15,717 bases of DNA from Hyphomicrobiales bacterium (GCA_016210825.1 JACQTM010000358.1:1-15717); one strand, 5' to 3'. Counted from the stretch's first letter, positions 1-7,540 are shown. Notes: a model not told the origin generated them from the sequence alone. Program-made: numbers and translations.

Positions 1-2124
1 CGGCACCCGGCCCGCCGACATCACACCAAGGATCGTGATCACGGCGCCGTTGGCGTTGGGCAGCATCACGCCAAGTGGCTTACCGACATCGGCAAGCGGC
101 ATCAACTTCTCGCCAAGGATCGCCGCAGCGCGTAATAGACGCCGATAGGTTATCGGACCGGTGGTTGGATCTTCGATCGCCACCCGGCTCCGGCCATTAA
201 TCCCGGCTGCCTCGATCAATGCCTGCGGCACGGTGCGATCGAGCGGTGTCGTACGGAAGATGAGATCGGACATGATCTCGTAGAGGGCGCTGCCCGCGGC
301 TTGCCGGCGTTTTTTTCCACGCAAATTGGGATCAAGGTTGAGCTTGACCGGCTCGAGTACCGTGACCTTCAGTTTGGGGAACCAGCGCTGTCGCACTTGC
401 CTCGGCGTTAATCGCGTAAACGGCGAATATTCAAGACCATCGATTCGCACGGGCACGACGGTTGCATCCGATTTATCGGCAATCATTGCAGCGCCATCAT
501 AGACCTTCATCAGACTGCCGGTGATGGTCAGGCGGCCTTCCGGAAAGATGATGAGCATCTCACCGTCTTGGACGGCGTGAATCAGCGTGCGCGTCGCCAT
601 TGGTTTGAGTGGATCGATCGGGAGGGCGCGCGTGAAATGCAGGAATGGCTTGATCCACCAATGCGTCGCCATGGCCGTATCGATGGCAAATAGCGGGTCA
701 CGGCCAAGCAGCGACAATGCGATCCCGGCATCGAGAAAGCTGACGTGATTAAGCGCCAGAATGGTATTCGGCGGGACGCTGGCCAGATTTTCCAGTCCGC
801 GGACTTCGACGCGGAAGAAGACGCGGTAGATGAGTGCAAGAAAATCGTTAAATACACGCGCCGGCATCGTACGCCCAATGACGATGGCGACGATGAAATT
901 CCCGGCAGCGATCATCAGGAACAGCGCGGATAAACCAACACCGAGTTTTTGCAGCAACGCGACTGTGAGCGCGCCGATGGTCATGAGCAGCGCGTTCATA
1001 ACATTAACCGCGGCGACGACACGCGCGCGATAGGCGGTGCCCGCCCAGGCTTGAACGGCGGCGAATGTCGGCACGATGAATAGCCCGCCGCCGATTGCAA
1101 GCCCTACCAATCCGATGCCGATCTGGATGGCGTGGCCGGACGCAAAAACCGCTGCTGGATCGAGTGATTGCGAAGGCGGCACCAGTCCTAGCGTTACGAT
1201 GCCGAGTTCGAGTGCGAACATACCGAGTAGGACTGCGCCGATCAGGGTCACCAAAATGATGATCCGCCCGCCGGCGAGCCACGCGGCAAGACCTGAACCA
1301 ACGCCAACCGCGATCGAGAACATTGCCAGATAGATGGTGACAACCTCTTCGTTACCGCCGAGCAGCGTCTTAACAAGGGGCGGCAACAGCGAGAGCACGA
1401 CGATGCCAACGAGCCAGAACCAGCTCGTGACCAAAGCGCCCCACCAAAGCCTACGGTCGGTGCGCAAATGGCGGATCAGCGCTACAGTTGACGTTGCGAT
1501 GTTGCGTGAAATTTTCAGTGCGGGTGCACCCTCGCCAGTGCGCGGAATCAGCAGGCTTGTCAACCAGGATAGAACGGCAAAGACCATCACGAGGCCGGAA
1601 AACAACACGGCGTTGCCGCCGCCTTTCGCCGCCATGCCGGCGGAGATCGTGCCGGTGAGAATGGCGATAAATGTCGCACCTTCGACCAGCGCGTTGCCAG
1701 CCGGTAATTCCGTCCGCTGCAGATGATCAGGAAGGATGCCGTATTTGATCGGGCCGAATAAAGCGCCAATCGTGCCAAAGCCGAATAGCGCGACAAATAG
1801 AACAGGGATCGAATTCAACGCGAAGCCCGCAATCGCGAGTCCGGCAATCACAATCTCGGATAGCTTTAGGCGCTGAGCGACAAGCGACTTGTCATAGCGA
1901 TCCGCCATCTCGCCGCCGAGGCCGGATAGGAAAAAATATGGTGCGATGAAGATCGCGCCGGCAAGGGTTATCAATGCCTCCCCGTCCGCTCCGCCGATGT
2001 GAAACAGGATGAGGAAGACGAGCGCAGTTTTCAGAAAGTTGTCGTTGAACGCCGAGAAGAACTGGCACCAGAACAACGGCGCAAAACGCCACGACAACAT
2101 CAATGGACGCGAATCCGTCGTCAT
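1..2124 (-). CDS. Aas-type fusion (MFS flippase + PlsC acyltransferase + acyl-ACP synthetase), 3' end cut by window edge
   Basis: An open frame of 708 codons with no stop runs from ATG at 2124 to the left edge. Residues about 10-430 are hydrophobic with many membrane segments and begin with an LplT-like motif (QFFSAFNDNFLKTAL, residues 21-35), as in lysophospholipid transporters. Residues about 440-640 are a PlsC acyltransferase with the HX4D motif (H460, D465 in NHVSFLD) and FPEGR at 527-531. From about 655 an AMP-binding ligase domain begins (ITYRRL, then MLPNANGAV); its ATP-binding and catalytic parts lie outside the window. Enterobacteria usually have separate lplT and aas genes; here the flippase is fused to the acyltransferase/ligase. 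The likely role is inner-membrane uptake and re-acylation of lysophospholipids. By family, about 400 residues are missing. The ribosome-binding site is weak, so the start is less certain than the identity. Confidence 0.88.
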   Translation of the reverse strand, partial: MTTDSRPLMLSWRFAPLFWCQFFSAFNDNFLKTALVFLILFHIGGADGEALITLAGAIFIAPYFFLSGLGGEMADRYDKSLVAQRLKLSEIVIAGLAIAGFALNSIPVLFVALFGFGTIGALFGPIKYGILPDHLQRTELPAGNALVEGATFIAILTGTISAGMAAKGGGNAVLFSGLVMVFAVLSWLTSLLIPRTGEGAPALKISRNIATSTVALIRHLRTDRRLWWGALVTSWFWLVGIVVLSLLPPLVKTLLGGNEEVVTIYLAMFSIAVGVGSGLAAWLAGGRIIILVTLIGAVLLGMFALELGIVTLGLVPPSQSLDPAAVFASGHAIQIGIGLVGLAIGGGLFIVPTFAAVQAWAGTAYRARVVAAVNVMNALLMTIGALTVALLQKLGVGLSALFLMIAAGNFIVAIVIGRTMPARVFNDFLALIYRVFFRVEVRGLENLASVPPNTILALNHVSFLDAGIALSLLGRDPLFAIDTAMATHWWIKPFLHFTRALPIDPLKPMATRTLIHAVQDGEMLIIFPEGRLTITGSLMKVYDGAAMIADKSDATVVPVRIDGLEYSPFTRLTPRQVRQRWFPKLKVTVLEPVKLNLDPNLRGKKRRQAAGSALYEIMSDLIFRTTPLDRTVPQALIEAAGINGRSRVAIEDPTTGPITYRRLLRAAAILGEKLMPLADVGKPLGVMLPNANGAVITILGVMSAGRVP

Positions 2125-2246
2125 TGCGTATCCATGCTCGGGTTAGGCTGACTGTCTCTTGGTCCCATCATCCATTAGACCAGTCTGGGAATACATGCCT
2201 CGGCCGGGCAGACTAGGGCAAAATCGGGACGTATTGTTCGTCTTTT

Positions 2247-3431
2247 TTATGGGCGTAGTCTTTTCGCCACTTCCTCGAGCATCACCTCGGTTGCGCCGCC
2301 GCCAATCGCCTGGACGCGGGCATCGCGTGCCATGCGCTCAATGGTACTCTCACGCATGAAGCCCATACCGCCGTGAAACTGAACGCAAGCATACATCACT
2401 TCGTTCACCAGCTCGCCACAATAGGCCTTGACCATTGAGACCTCGCGTGTGGCGTCGAAGCCGTTGGCGTCGAGGAATGCTGCGAAATGCACAAGCTGGC
2501 GACCCGCCTCGACTTTCGTTGCGAGCATGGCCAAGCGCTGACGCACCGATTGTTTGTCGAACAGCGTCGTGCCGAATGTCTTACGTTGTGTAATCCAGTC
2601 GAGGGTTATCTCGAGCGCAGCTTGCGCTTCGCCCATCGCCATGGCGCCAAGCGCGATACGCTCGTTCTGAAAGTTCTTCACGATCGCATAGAAGCCGCGC
2701 CCTTCCTTACCCAGCAGATTGCCCACGGGAACGCGGCAGTCATCGAATAAGAGCTCGGCGGTGTCGGACGAGCGCCACCCATGCTTGTCAAGTTCGCGAG
2801 CAATGGAGAATCCGGGGGCTCCTTTCTCCACCATCAGCATTGAGATGCTTTGTGACGGCCGCCCGCTGGGTTCGGTTTTCGCTGCGACGAAATATAGATC
2901 GGCGTAGACGCCGTTGGTAATAAAGGTCTTCGCGCCATTGAGGACGTAATGATCGCCGTCTCGTCGCGCCGTGGTGCGGATGGCCTTGACATCGGAACCT
3001 GCCCCGGGCTCGGTCACCGCGACGGCGGTGATTGTTTTTCCAGCGACAATATCCGGCATGTAGCGATCATGGATCACCTTCGAGCCGCCGTTGAAGAGAT
3101 GCACCGAGGCCATATCGGTATGCACCAAAACTGTGATGGCGAAACCGGAAAAGGTGGAGCGGCCAAGTTCCTCAGCGAAGACAACCGTCGCCAACGTATC
3201 CATCTCGGAGCCACCATATTGCGCCGGATAACGGATACCGAGAAAGCCGAGCTCTCCCATACGGCGCAGCACCTCGCGCGGGACGAAACCCTGTTCCTCC
3301 CAAGCGATAGCGCGCGGCTTGACCTCCTGTTCAACGAAGCGACGTACCTGCGCGCGAAGAATCTCGTGTTCCTCGCGAAAATATACTGATCGCAATGTAT
3401 TAGAATGCCCGGTTGGATGGTTAGCGTCCAC
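2247..3431 (-). CDS. Acyl-CoA dehydrogenase, isovaleryl/long-chain type
   Basis: This 394-residue flavoprotein oxidises an acyl-CoA to the trans-2-enoyl-CoA and passes electrons to ETF. Domain order is typical: helical N-terminal domain (about 15-130), beta domain with the FAD-contact motif AVTEPGAGSD (137-147), and a C-terminal helical domain with FHGGMGF (352-358). The usual C-terminal catalytic Glu (as in YEGT) is replaced by Gly in IGGGATEV (376-383), while a Glu occurs at the isovaleryl/long-chain position (E257 in QNER). That pattern favours branched-chain or long-chain acyl-CoA, but the exact substrate cannot be read. The start is GTG at 3431-3429; no better in-frame ATG or strong ribosome-binding site is visible. 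A gap of 122 bp separates it from the Aas-like fusion downstream on the same strand, with no clear terminator between them, so they may be co-transcribed. Confidence 0.92.
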   Translation of the reverse strand: MDANHPTGHSNTLRSVYFREEHEILRAQVRRFVEQEVKPRAIAWEEQGFVPREVLRRMGELGFLGIRYPAQYGGSEMDTLATVVFAEELGRSTFSGFAITVLVHTDMASVHLFNGGSKVIHDRYMPDIVAGKTITAVAVTEPGAGSDVKAIRTTARRDGDHYVLNGAKTFITNGVYADLYFVAAKTEPSGRPSQSISMLMVEKGAPGFSIARELDKHGWRSSDTAELLFDDCRVPVGNLLGKEGRGFYAIVKNFQNERIALGAMAMGEAQAALEITLDWITQRKTFGTTLFDKQSVRQRLAMLATKVEAGRQLVHFAAFLDANGFDATREVSMVKAYCGELVNEVMYACVQFHGGMGFMRESTIERMARDARVQAIGGGATEVMLEEVAKRLRP

Positions 3432-3576
3432 GGATCAACTCATCGTACGGCGACGTTCGAGTATACGAGTCAAGCTCGTCCCCGACCATCATGTCCGTGA
3501 ATTGTTACTTTGTCGAAACAGCGAATGCATGGCCGATGCCCTATCATTGCGTTGGTCAGCGCGAGTACGCCGTCGT
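3432..3576. promoter_or_regulatory. Divergent intergenic region with a weak promoter candidate
   Basis: This 145-bp gap between two divergent genes must hold at least one promoter. On the minus strand TATACT (3465-3460) resembles a -10 box for the acyl-CoA dehydrogenase, but the matching -35 (around TGGTCG, 3488-3483) is poor. A short inverted repeat, ACGAG/CTCGT with a 5-nt loop (3465-3479), overlaps it. No strong operator is visible. The location is supported by gene orientation; the exact boxes are guesses. Confidence 0.3.
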
Positions 3577-4506
3577 ATGTCGCTCGTCTTCAGCCGGGGG
3601 CATGTATTGAACCTTCGCCAAATCCAGCTATCGCGGTCGGCAACCTTGATCGGCATGCTGTGCGGCATAGGCGCGGCATTATGCTGGGCCGCAGGATTTG
3701 TTGTCGCAAAGCATGGCATTGCCATCGGGATAACACCGGCCGATCTGGCATTTCATCGTTTCGCGTGGACCGGGCTTATTCTGACAGCACTGCTTGCGCG
3801 GGAGGGGCTGTCAAATCTCGGCGGTATCGGCTGGATGCGCGGATTCGTCATGGCGGTGCTCGCGGGACCCGCGCAGGCGTTCATGGCCTATACAGGCTTT
3901 ACGCTCGTGCCGCTCGGCCATGGCGTTGTCATCCAGCCGGCTTGTGCGGCGTTGTTTGGGCTTGTCCTCGCCGGACTGATTCTTCACGAGCATATCGGGC
4001 TGGTGCGAGCATTCGGCGCCGCTATGATCATCGCGGGGCTCATCGTTTTCGGCGCGGAGGCGGTGACCACGATTGGCTCGCACGGTCTCGGTGGCGACCT
4101 GTTGTTCGCCGGTGCGGGAATCTTCTGGGCAGCGTTCGGAACAATGCTGCGGTATTATTCAATTGCCGGCACGCGCGCCGCCATGGTCGTCGGAACGGTC
4201 GCACTTCTGGTTTTCGTACCCCTCCATGCCGTCCTCTTCGGCTATGACGGCATGTTGCAGATCAGTTGGATCGAGAATCTGCTGCAGATCGTGGTGCAGG
4301 GCGGGCTCGCCGGCGTGCTTCCGATTTATCTTTTCGCCCGCGCCATCGTTTTACTTGGAGCGGGCCGCGCCGCCACTTTTCCAGCTCTCGTTCCAATGTT
4401 CGGGATGGCACTTGGGTTTGCGTTACTCGGTGAAATTCCGAGCCTGATGCAGCTCGCCGGACTTATCGTCGTCGTCGTCGGTTTTCGCTTTAGTTTGCGG
4501 TCGTGA
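3577..4506 (+). CDS. EamA/DMT-family permease
   Basis: The product from ATG 3577 is about 309 residues with roughly ten hydrophobic segments arranged as two EamA repeats (first half from MLCGIGAALCWAAGFVVAKH, second from GGDLLFAGAGIFWAAFGTML), as in RhaT/YdcZ-like drug/metabolite exporters. Length and layout fit the family. The substrate is not predictable; such permeases often export amino acids or metabolites. The frame is open far upstream (to 3319), but that part encodes an Arg/Ser-rich stretch lying antisense to the neighbouring dehydrogenase, so I reject it. Other possible starts are ATG 3529 and TTG 3607, the latter preceded by GGGGG at about 3596. The gene is divergent from the dehydrogenase at 2247-3431 and its stop is only 4 bp from the convergent dehydrogenase gene at 4511. 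Confidence 0.82.
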   Translation: MSLVFSRGHVLNLRQIQLSRSATLIGMLCGIGAALCWAAGFVVAKHGIAIGITPADLAFHRFAWTGLILTALLAREGLSNLGGIGWMRGFVMAVLAGPAQAFMAYTGFTLVPLGHGVVIQPACAALFGLVLAGLILHEHIGLVRAFGAAMIIAGLIVFGAEAVTTIGSHGLGGDLLFAGAGIFWAAFGTMLRYYSIAGTRAAMVVGTVALLVFVPLHAVLFGYDGMLQISWIENLLQIVVQGGLAGVLPIYLFARAIVLLGAGRAATFPALVPMFGMALGFALLGEIPSLMQLAGLIVVVVGFRFSLRS

Positions 4507-4510
4507 TGTT

Positions 4511-5746
4511 TCAATTCTCCGGTCCGGCGTATTTGCCCGCGGTCGCCGGAAACATGGCCTTGATGATCTTCAGGCGTGAGATATCCACCGTCGCGTCCAT
4601 GTGCAGAAAGATGGCGGCGTCGCGGAACAGCTTTTCGATGCCGACGTCGAGCATGGCGCCGGACCCGCCATGAAGCTCCATGGCGTTCTGCGCGACTTTT
4701 AGAATTTCCTCCGACGCAAACACCTTGACCATGTTGCACAGTACGTCGGCATCGGGCGCGTTGTCGTCGACGGCGCGCGAGGCGCGCTCAAGCAGCGCGC
4801 GCACTGCTTCAATCCGTGTCGCCATGTCGGCGAGCCGCAGCGCCACTGCTTGATGCTTTATCAGAATGCGCCCGCCCTGCACGTAATTCTGTACGTACTC
4901 AGCCGTGCGCTCGAAAGCGGCAACGCCAACACCAAGGTTCTTAGCCGCCTGGATGATTTTGCCGGGGCGGAAATAGATTCCGGCCTTTCCAAGCGCGTCA
5001 CTTTCCACCAGCAAATGGTCTTCCGGCACGCGCATGTCGTCGAAGGCGATCTCGCCGTTGTTCATGAAGCGGCAGCCGACCGTCTCGTTGCAGCGTGCGA
5101 CCGTCAGTCCCGGTGTGTCACGCGGCACGAGGAATGACGAGGTGCCCTGCAGCATGCCAACGGACGTGTTGGTGTTGGCATAGACCACGTAAAGGCCGGC
5201 ATCGTAGCCGTTGGAAATGAAATGCTTGCGGCCATTGATGATCCAGTCCTTGCCTTTCTTCACCGCGCGCGTCTGCATCGCAGCTTCTGGCACGTTGTAG
5301 GGAAGCCAGCGGTCGGAGGCGCCGCGCGGTTCGGTCAGGCAATGGGCAAGCAGGAATTGCGGATCTTCAAGGAGCCGCTTGAACCATTTCTGCTGTAGAT
5401 GCTTCGGTGCGAATTGCCGAAGTAGCACCGACACCTTCCAGTTCTGCACCAGCTTGTCGGCAAGGCCTGAATCGCCGCGCGCGATTTCCTCGGCGATGAT
5501 GGCGAAGGTCCGTACCTCGCTTGCCTTGTCGAGTTCGATGCCGCCGAATTCCTCCGGCACCCCGAGCGTGCGGATGCCGACCTTCTCCGCGCCCTCAAGG
5601 ATCTCCTTGGGCAGTCGCTCATTCGGCTCCATGATCCATTCACGCTGCCAGTTGGCGCGGATGAACGGTGTAACGACCTTATCAACGAAATCGCGGCAGC
5701 TTTGCCGCATCAGGCGCTGGTCTTCGGAGAGGCCACGATCAGACAT
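4511..5746 (-). CDS. Acyl-CoA dehydrogenase family protein with Asp at the catalytic-base position
   Basis: This 411-residue protein has the acyl-CoA dehydrogenase fold: N-terminal helical domain (about 5-130), middle beta domain with LTEPRGASD (137-145) and INGRKHFISNG (170-180), and C-terminal domain with LHGGSG (358-363). It differs clearly from the dehydrogenase at 2247-3431. Where medium-chain enzymes have the catalytic Glu in YEGT, this protein reads HMDAT (382-386), with D384 at the base position, and the alternative isovaleryl/long-chain position carries no Glu. It may still dehydrogenate with Asp, or act on an unusual acyl-CoA; I cannot tell. The start at ATG 5746 is preceded by GAGAA 8 nt upstream. 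The upstream region is short because a repeat-bounded nuclease cassette begins 14 bp away; the next gene beyond it is a co-directional aminotransferase. Confidence 0.88.
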   Translation of the reverse strand: MSDRGLSEDQRLMRQSCRDFVDKVVTPFIRANWQREWIMEPNERLPKEILEGAEKVGIRTLGVPEEFGGIELDKASEVRTFAIIAEEIARGDSGLADKLVQNWKVSVLLRQFAPKHLQQKWFKRLLEDPQFLLAHCLTEPRGASDRWLPYNVPEAAMQTRAVKKGKDWIINGRKHFISNGYDAGLYVVYANTNTSVGMLQGTSSFLVPRDTPGLTVARCNETVGCRFMNNGEIAFDDMRVPEDHLLVESDALGKAGIYFRPGKIIQAAKNLGVGVAAFERTAEYVQNYVQGGRILIKHQAVALRLADMATRIEAVRALLERASRAVDDNAPDADVLCNMVKVFASEEILKVAQNAMELHGGSGAMLDVGIEKLFRDAAIFLHMDATVDISRLKIIKAMFPATAGKYAGPEN

Positions 5747-5757
5747 GATGACGTTCT

Positions 5758-6135
5758 CTAAACCCCTCCCCCTTGCGGGGAGGGGTTGGGGTGGGGGTAG
5801 CCAAATTCAAGGGTGTTTCTAATGTAGTGCATCACGCCTTCGGAATTGGCAACTACATCGTTATTCCAATATCGCAGTACCTTAAAGTCATGCCGACGCA
5901 GATATGCATCACATCTTTCATCTGCACGTCGGCCGTTGTCCGCATTGTGTTGGCCGCCATCGATTTCAATAACAAGACGAGCCGAGAAACGCACAAAATC
6001 AACAATGAGATGATCAATCGGAGCTTGGCGACGGAAATGAAATCCGCTTTCTTTCAAAGTTCGCAGATGAATCCAAAGTTTTCTTTCGGCATTGGTTTGA
6101 TTGCTGCGTAGTTTGCGCGCTCGCTGGTTCGCCAT
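5758..6135 (-). CDS. DUF559 (Vsr-like) endonuclease-domain protein
   Basis: This 125-residue protein carries the DUF559 signature: NAERKLW (15-21), FRRQ (34-37), D46, and the core IEIDGGQHN (56-64) with E57 and D59, followed by D72, R74 and VLRYWNNDV (87-95). This is the PD-(D/E)XK-like fold related to very-short-patch-repair endonucleases; the cellular role of these small solo proteins is unknown. The last dozen residues (PHPNPSPQGGGV, 114-125) are encoded by a palindromic repeat, so the native C-terminus was probably elsewhere or replaced. The start ATG at 6135 follows GGTGAG (6146-6141, 5-nt spacing), which lies in a second, related repeat. It sits between an aminotransferase and an acyl-CoA dehydrogenase on the same strand, with no obvious functional tie to either. 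Confidence 0.9.
   Translation of the reverse strand: MANQRARKLRSNQTNAERKLWIHLRTLKESGFHFRRQAPIDHLIVDFVRFSARLVIEIDGGQHNADNGRRADERCDAYLRRHDFKVLRYWNNDVVANSEGVMHYIRNTLEFGYPHPNPSPQGGGV
5761..5802. repeat. Palindromic repeat, left end of the nuclease cassette
   Basis: A perfect 11-bp stem, AACCCCTCCCC (5761-5771) with GGGGAGGGGTT (5777-5787) and a 5-nt loop, is followed by GGGGTGGGGGTAGCC (5788-5802). It overlaps the 3' end of the DUF559 gene and encodes its last codons. It matches, in inverted orientation, the repeat at 6140-6194. Such GC-rich palindromes are common intergenic repeats in rhizobial genomes; copy number here cannot be seen from one window. It could also act as a transcription terminator or an mRNA-stabilising hairpin. 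Confidence 0.85.
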
Positions 6136-6139
6136 CTCA

Positions 6140-6194
6140 GCTCACCCCACCCCGGCGCACTTCGCGCGCCGACCCTCCCGGTCAAGGGGAGGGT
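6140..6194. repeat. Palindromic repeat, right end of the nuclease cassette
   Basis: The element contains two stems: CGGCGC/GCGCCG (6153-6158 with 6166-6171) and ACCCTCCC/GGGAGGGT (6172-6179 with 6187-6194, 7-nt loop). Read on the minus strand it runs hairpin, short GC stem, GGGGTGGGG, TGAGC, which parallels the plus-strand reading of the repeat at 5761-5802 apart from an extra stem of about 19 bp. It lies 10 bp from the aminotransferase stop and supplies the ribosome-binding site of the DUF559 gene. Confidence 0.85.
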
Positions 6195-6204
6195 ACATCT
6201 TGTG

Positions 6205-7386
6205 CTATGCCGCCTTCCTGTTCGCCAAAAACTCGCCCATGCGATCGAGCGCTTTCACGATATTCTCGGTGGAGTTGGCGTAGGATACCCGGATATAGCC
6301 TTCGCCGAGGATGCCGAAATCCGGACCGCCGATAATGGCGACGCCAGCATCTTCAAGCAGTGACGCGGCGAGTGCTTTCGCTTTCCATCCAGTGCGCTTG
6401 ACGTTGGGGAACGCATAGAACGCGCCCTTGGGCGTCGCGCAGGAGACGCCGGGCAATTTGTTCAAGCCCTCGACCACGACTTTGCGCCGGCGATCGAATT
6501 CCGCGACCATCGTGGCGACGGCATCCTGCGGGCCTTTCAGCGCGGCAAGGCCGGCATATTGCGCGGCGGCATTGACGCAAGAATAGGAATTGACCGCGAG
6601 CTTCCGCGCATAGTCGTAGAGCTTGCCCGGCCACACAGCATAACCCATGCGCCACCCGGTCATGGCGTAGGTCTTCGACCAGCCGTTGAGCAAGATGAGC
6701 CGATCGCGGATCGAGGGATAGGTGAGCAGACAAACATGTTGCTCACCGTCATAGGTCATGTGGTCGTAGATTTCGTCCGACATCACGCAAACGTCGGGAA
6801 ACTTTTCCAGGCCCTTGACCAGCTTGTCCACTTCGCTTTTCGGCGTCACGCCGCCAGTTGGATTGGCCGGCGAATTGATAATCAACAGCCGCGTCTTCGG
6901 CGTGATCAGTTTCAACGTCTCCTCGGCGGAAAAGGCAAAACCGTTTTCCTCACGAACCGGCACGGGAATTGGATTGGCACCAGTGAATTCGATCATCGAA
7001 CGATAGATAGGAAATCCGGGATCGGGATAGAGGATGTCGGCACCGGGCTCACCGAACATCAGAATCGCCATATACATTGTGACTTTGCCGCCCGGCTCGA
7101 TCATCACTTCATCGGGCGAAACTTCGACCTTGAAACGGCGATGCAGATCGGCAGCGACCGCTTCGCGCAAAACGGGGATGCCGGTCGCCGGCGTATAGCC
7201 ATGATGGCCGTCGCGCAGCGCCTTGATCGCGGCTTCGACGATGTGCTCGGGCGTGCGGAAATCCGGCTGGCCGATGCCGAGATTGATGATGTCGCGGCCC
7301 TGGGCTGCGAGCGCATTAGCGCGGGCGAGCACGGCGAAGGCATTCTCCTCGCCGATGCGGTCGAAGGCGGCGACGGTTTTCAGCAT
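6205..7386 (-). CDS. Class I/II PLP-dependent aminotransferase
   Basis: The 393-residue protein has all landmarks of fold-type I aminotransferases of the AspC/alanine type: LGIGQPDF (36-43), the NPTGG segment (175-179), SDEIY (203-207) for ring and phosphate contacts, the PLP-binding lysine K238 in GWSKTYAMTGWRMGY, and the substrate carboxylate-binding R366 in YIRVSYA. Length fits the family. It transfers an amino group between an amino acid and a 2-oxo acid in the cytoplasm; the acceptor or donor cannot be fixed from sequence. The start ATG at 7386 follows GAGGAA (7396-7391). It is divergent from the sugar-acid dehydratase operon with 154 bp between them, so the two may share regulation, and it probably once preceded the dehydrogenase at 4511-5746 directly. 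Confidence 0.93.
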   Translation of the reverse strand: MLKTVAAFDRIGEENAFAVLARANALAAQGRDIINLGIGQPDFRTPEHIVEAAIKALRDGHHGYTPATGIPVLREAVAADLHRRFKVEVSPDEVMIEPGGKVTMYMAILMFGEPGADILYPDPGFPIYRSMIEFTGANPIPVPVREENGFAFSAEETLKLITPKTRLLIINSPANPTGGVTPKSEVDKLVKGLEKFPDVCVMSDEIYDHMTYDGEQHVCLLTYPSIRDRLILLNGWSKTYAMTGWRMGYAVWPGKLYDYARKLAVNSYSCVNAAAQYAGLAALKGPQDAVATMVAEFDRRRKVVVEGLNKLPGVSCATPKGAFYAFPNVKRTGWKAKALAASLLEDAGVAIIGGPDFGILGEGYIRVSYANSTENIVKALDRMGEFLANRKAA

Positions 7387-7493
7387 GGCGTTCCTCGTTC
7401 AATCAGTCCGCTTCCGCGATGAGATCAGGTCAAGCTTGCGGTGGTGCGATTGATTTCGCGTGGCAGTTCAGCGCATCCTCGCCGCCAAATCAA

Positions 7494-7521
7494 ATGCCCA
7501 AATAATCGATAATCGGGGCAT
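7494..7521. promoter_or_regulatory. Imperfect 28-bp dyad, operator candidate for the dehydratase gene
   Basis: Two 14-bp half sites match at 11 of 14 positions: ATGCCC at the left edge mirrors GGGCAT at the right, AT pairs lie between, and the centre is ATCGAT with a CG at the axis. It ends 6 bp before the ribosome-binding site (7528-7534) of the dehydratase, in the 154-bp gap shared with the divergent aminotransferase. A central CG and outer G/C arms would suit a LacI- or GntR-type repressor, but no regulator gene is in the window. Confidence 0.45.
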
Positions 7522-7540
7522 ACCGCCGGAGGAGAACGCC

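Larger units (their letters stand above)
5761..6194. mobile_element. Putative cassette: DUF559 nuclease between inverted palindromic repeats
   Basis: The DUF559 gene is enclosed by two related repeats facing opposite ways, and almost nothing else lies between the flanking genes: 14 bp on the dehydrogenase side and 10 bp on the aminotransferase side. The layout resembles a small non-autonomous element or a REP-type unit with a nuclease in place of the usual transposase. I see no clear target-site duplication and no known transposase, so mobility is an inference from symmetry and fit. Confidence 0.4.

Noticed and set aside
3319..3576. N-terminal extension of the DMT permease frame
   Set aside because: It is antisense to the dehydrogenase start, Arg/Ser-rich, has no ribosome-binding site and is not part of the EamA fold.
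3510..4247. A 245-codon frame on the plus strand
   Set aside because: It is an out-of-frame shadow of the DMT permease, Arg-rich and without motifs.
6559..7422. A 287-codon open frame on the plus strand
   Set aside because: It lies antisense to the well-supported aminotransferase and has no family motifs; it reflects GC-rich codon bias.
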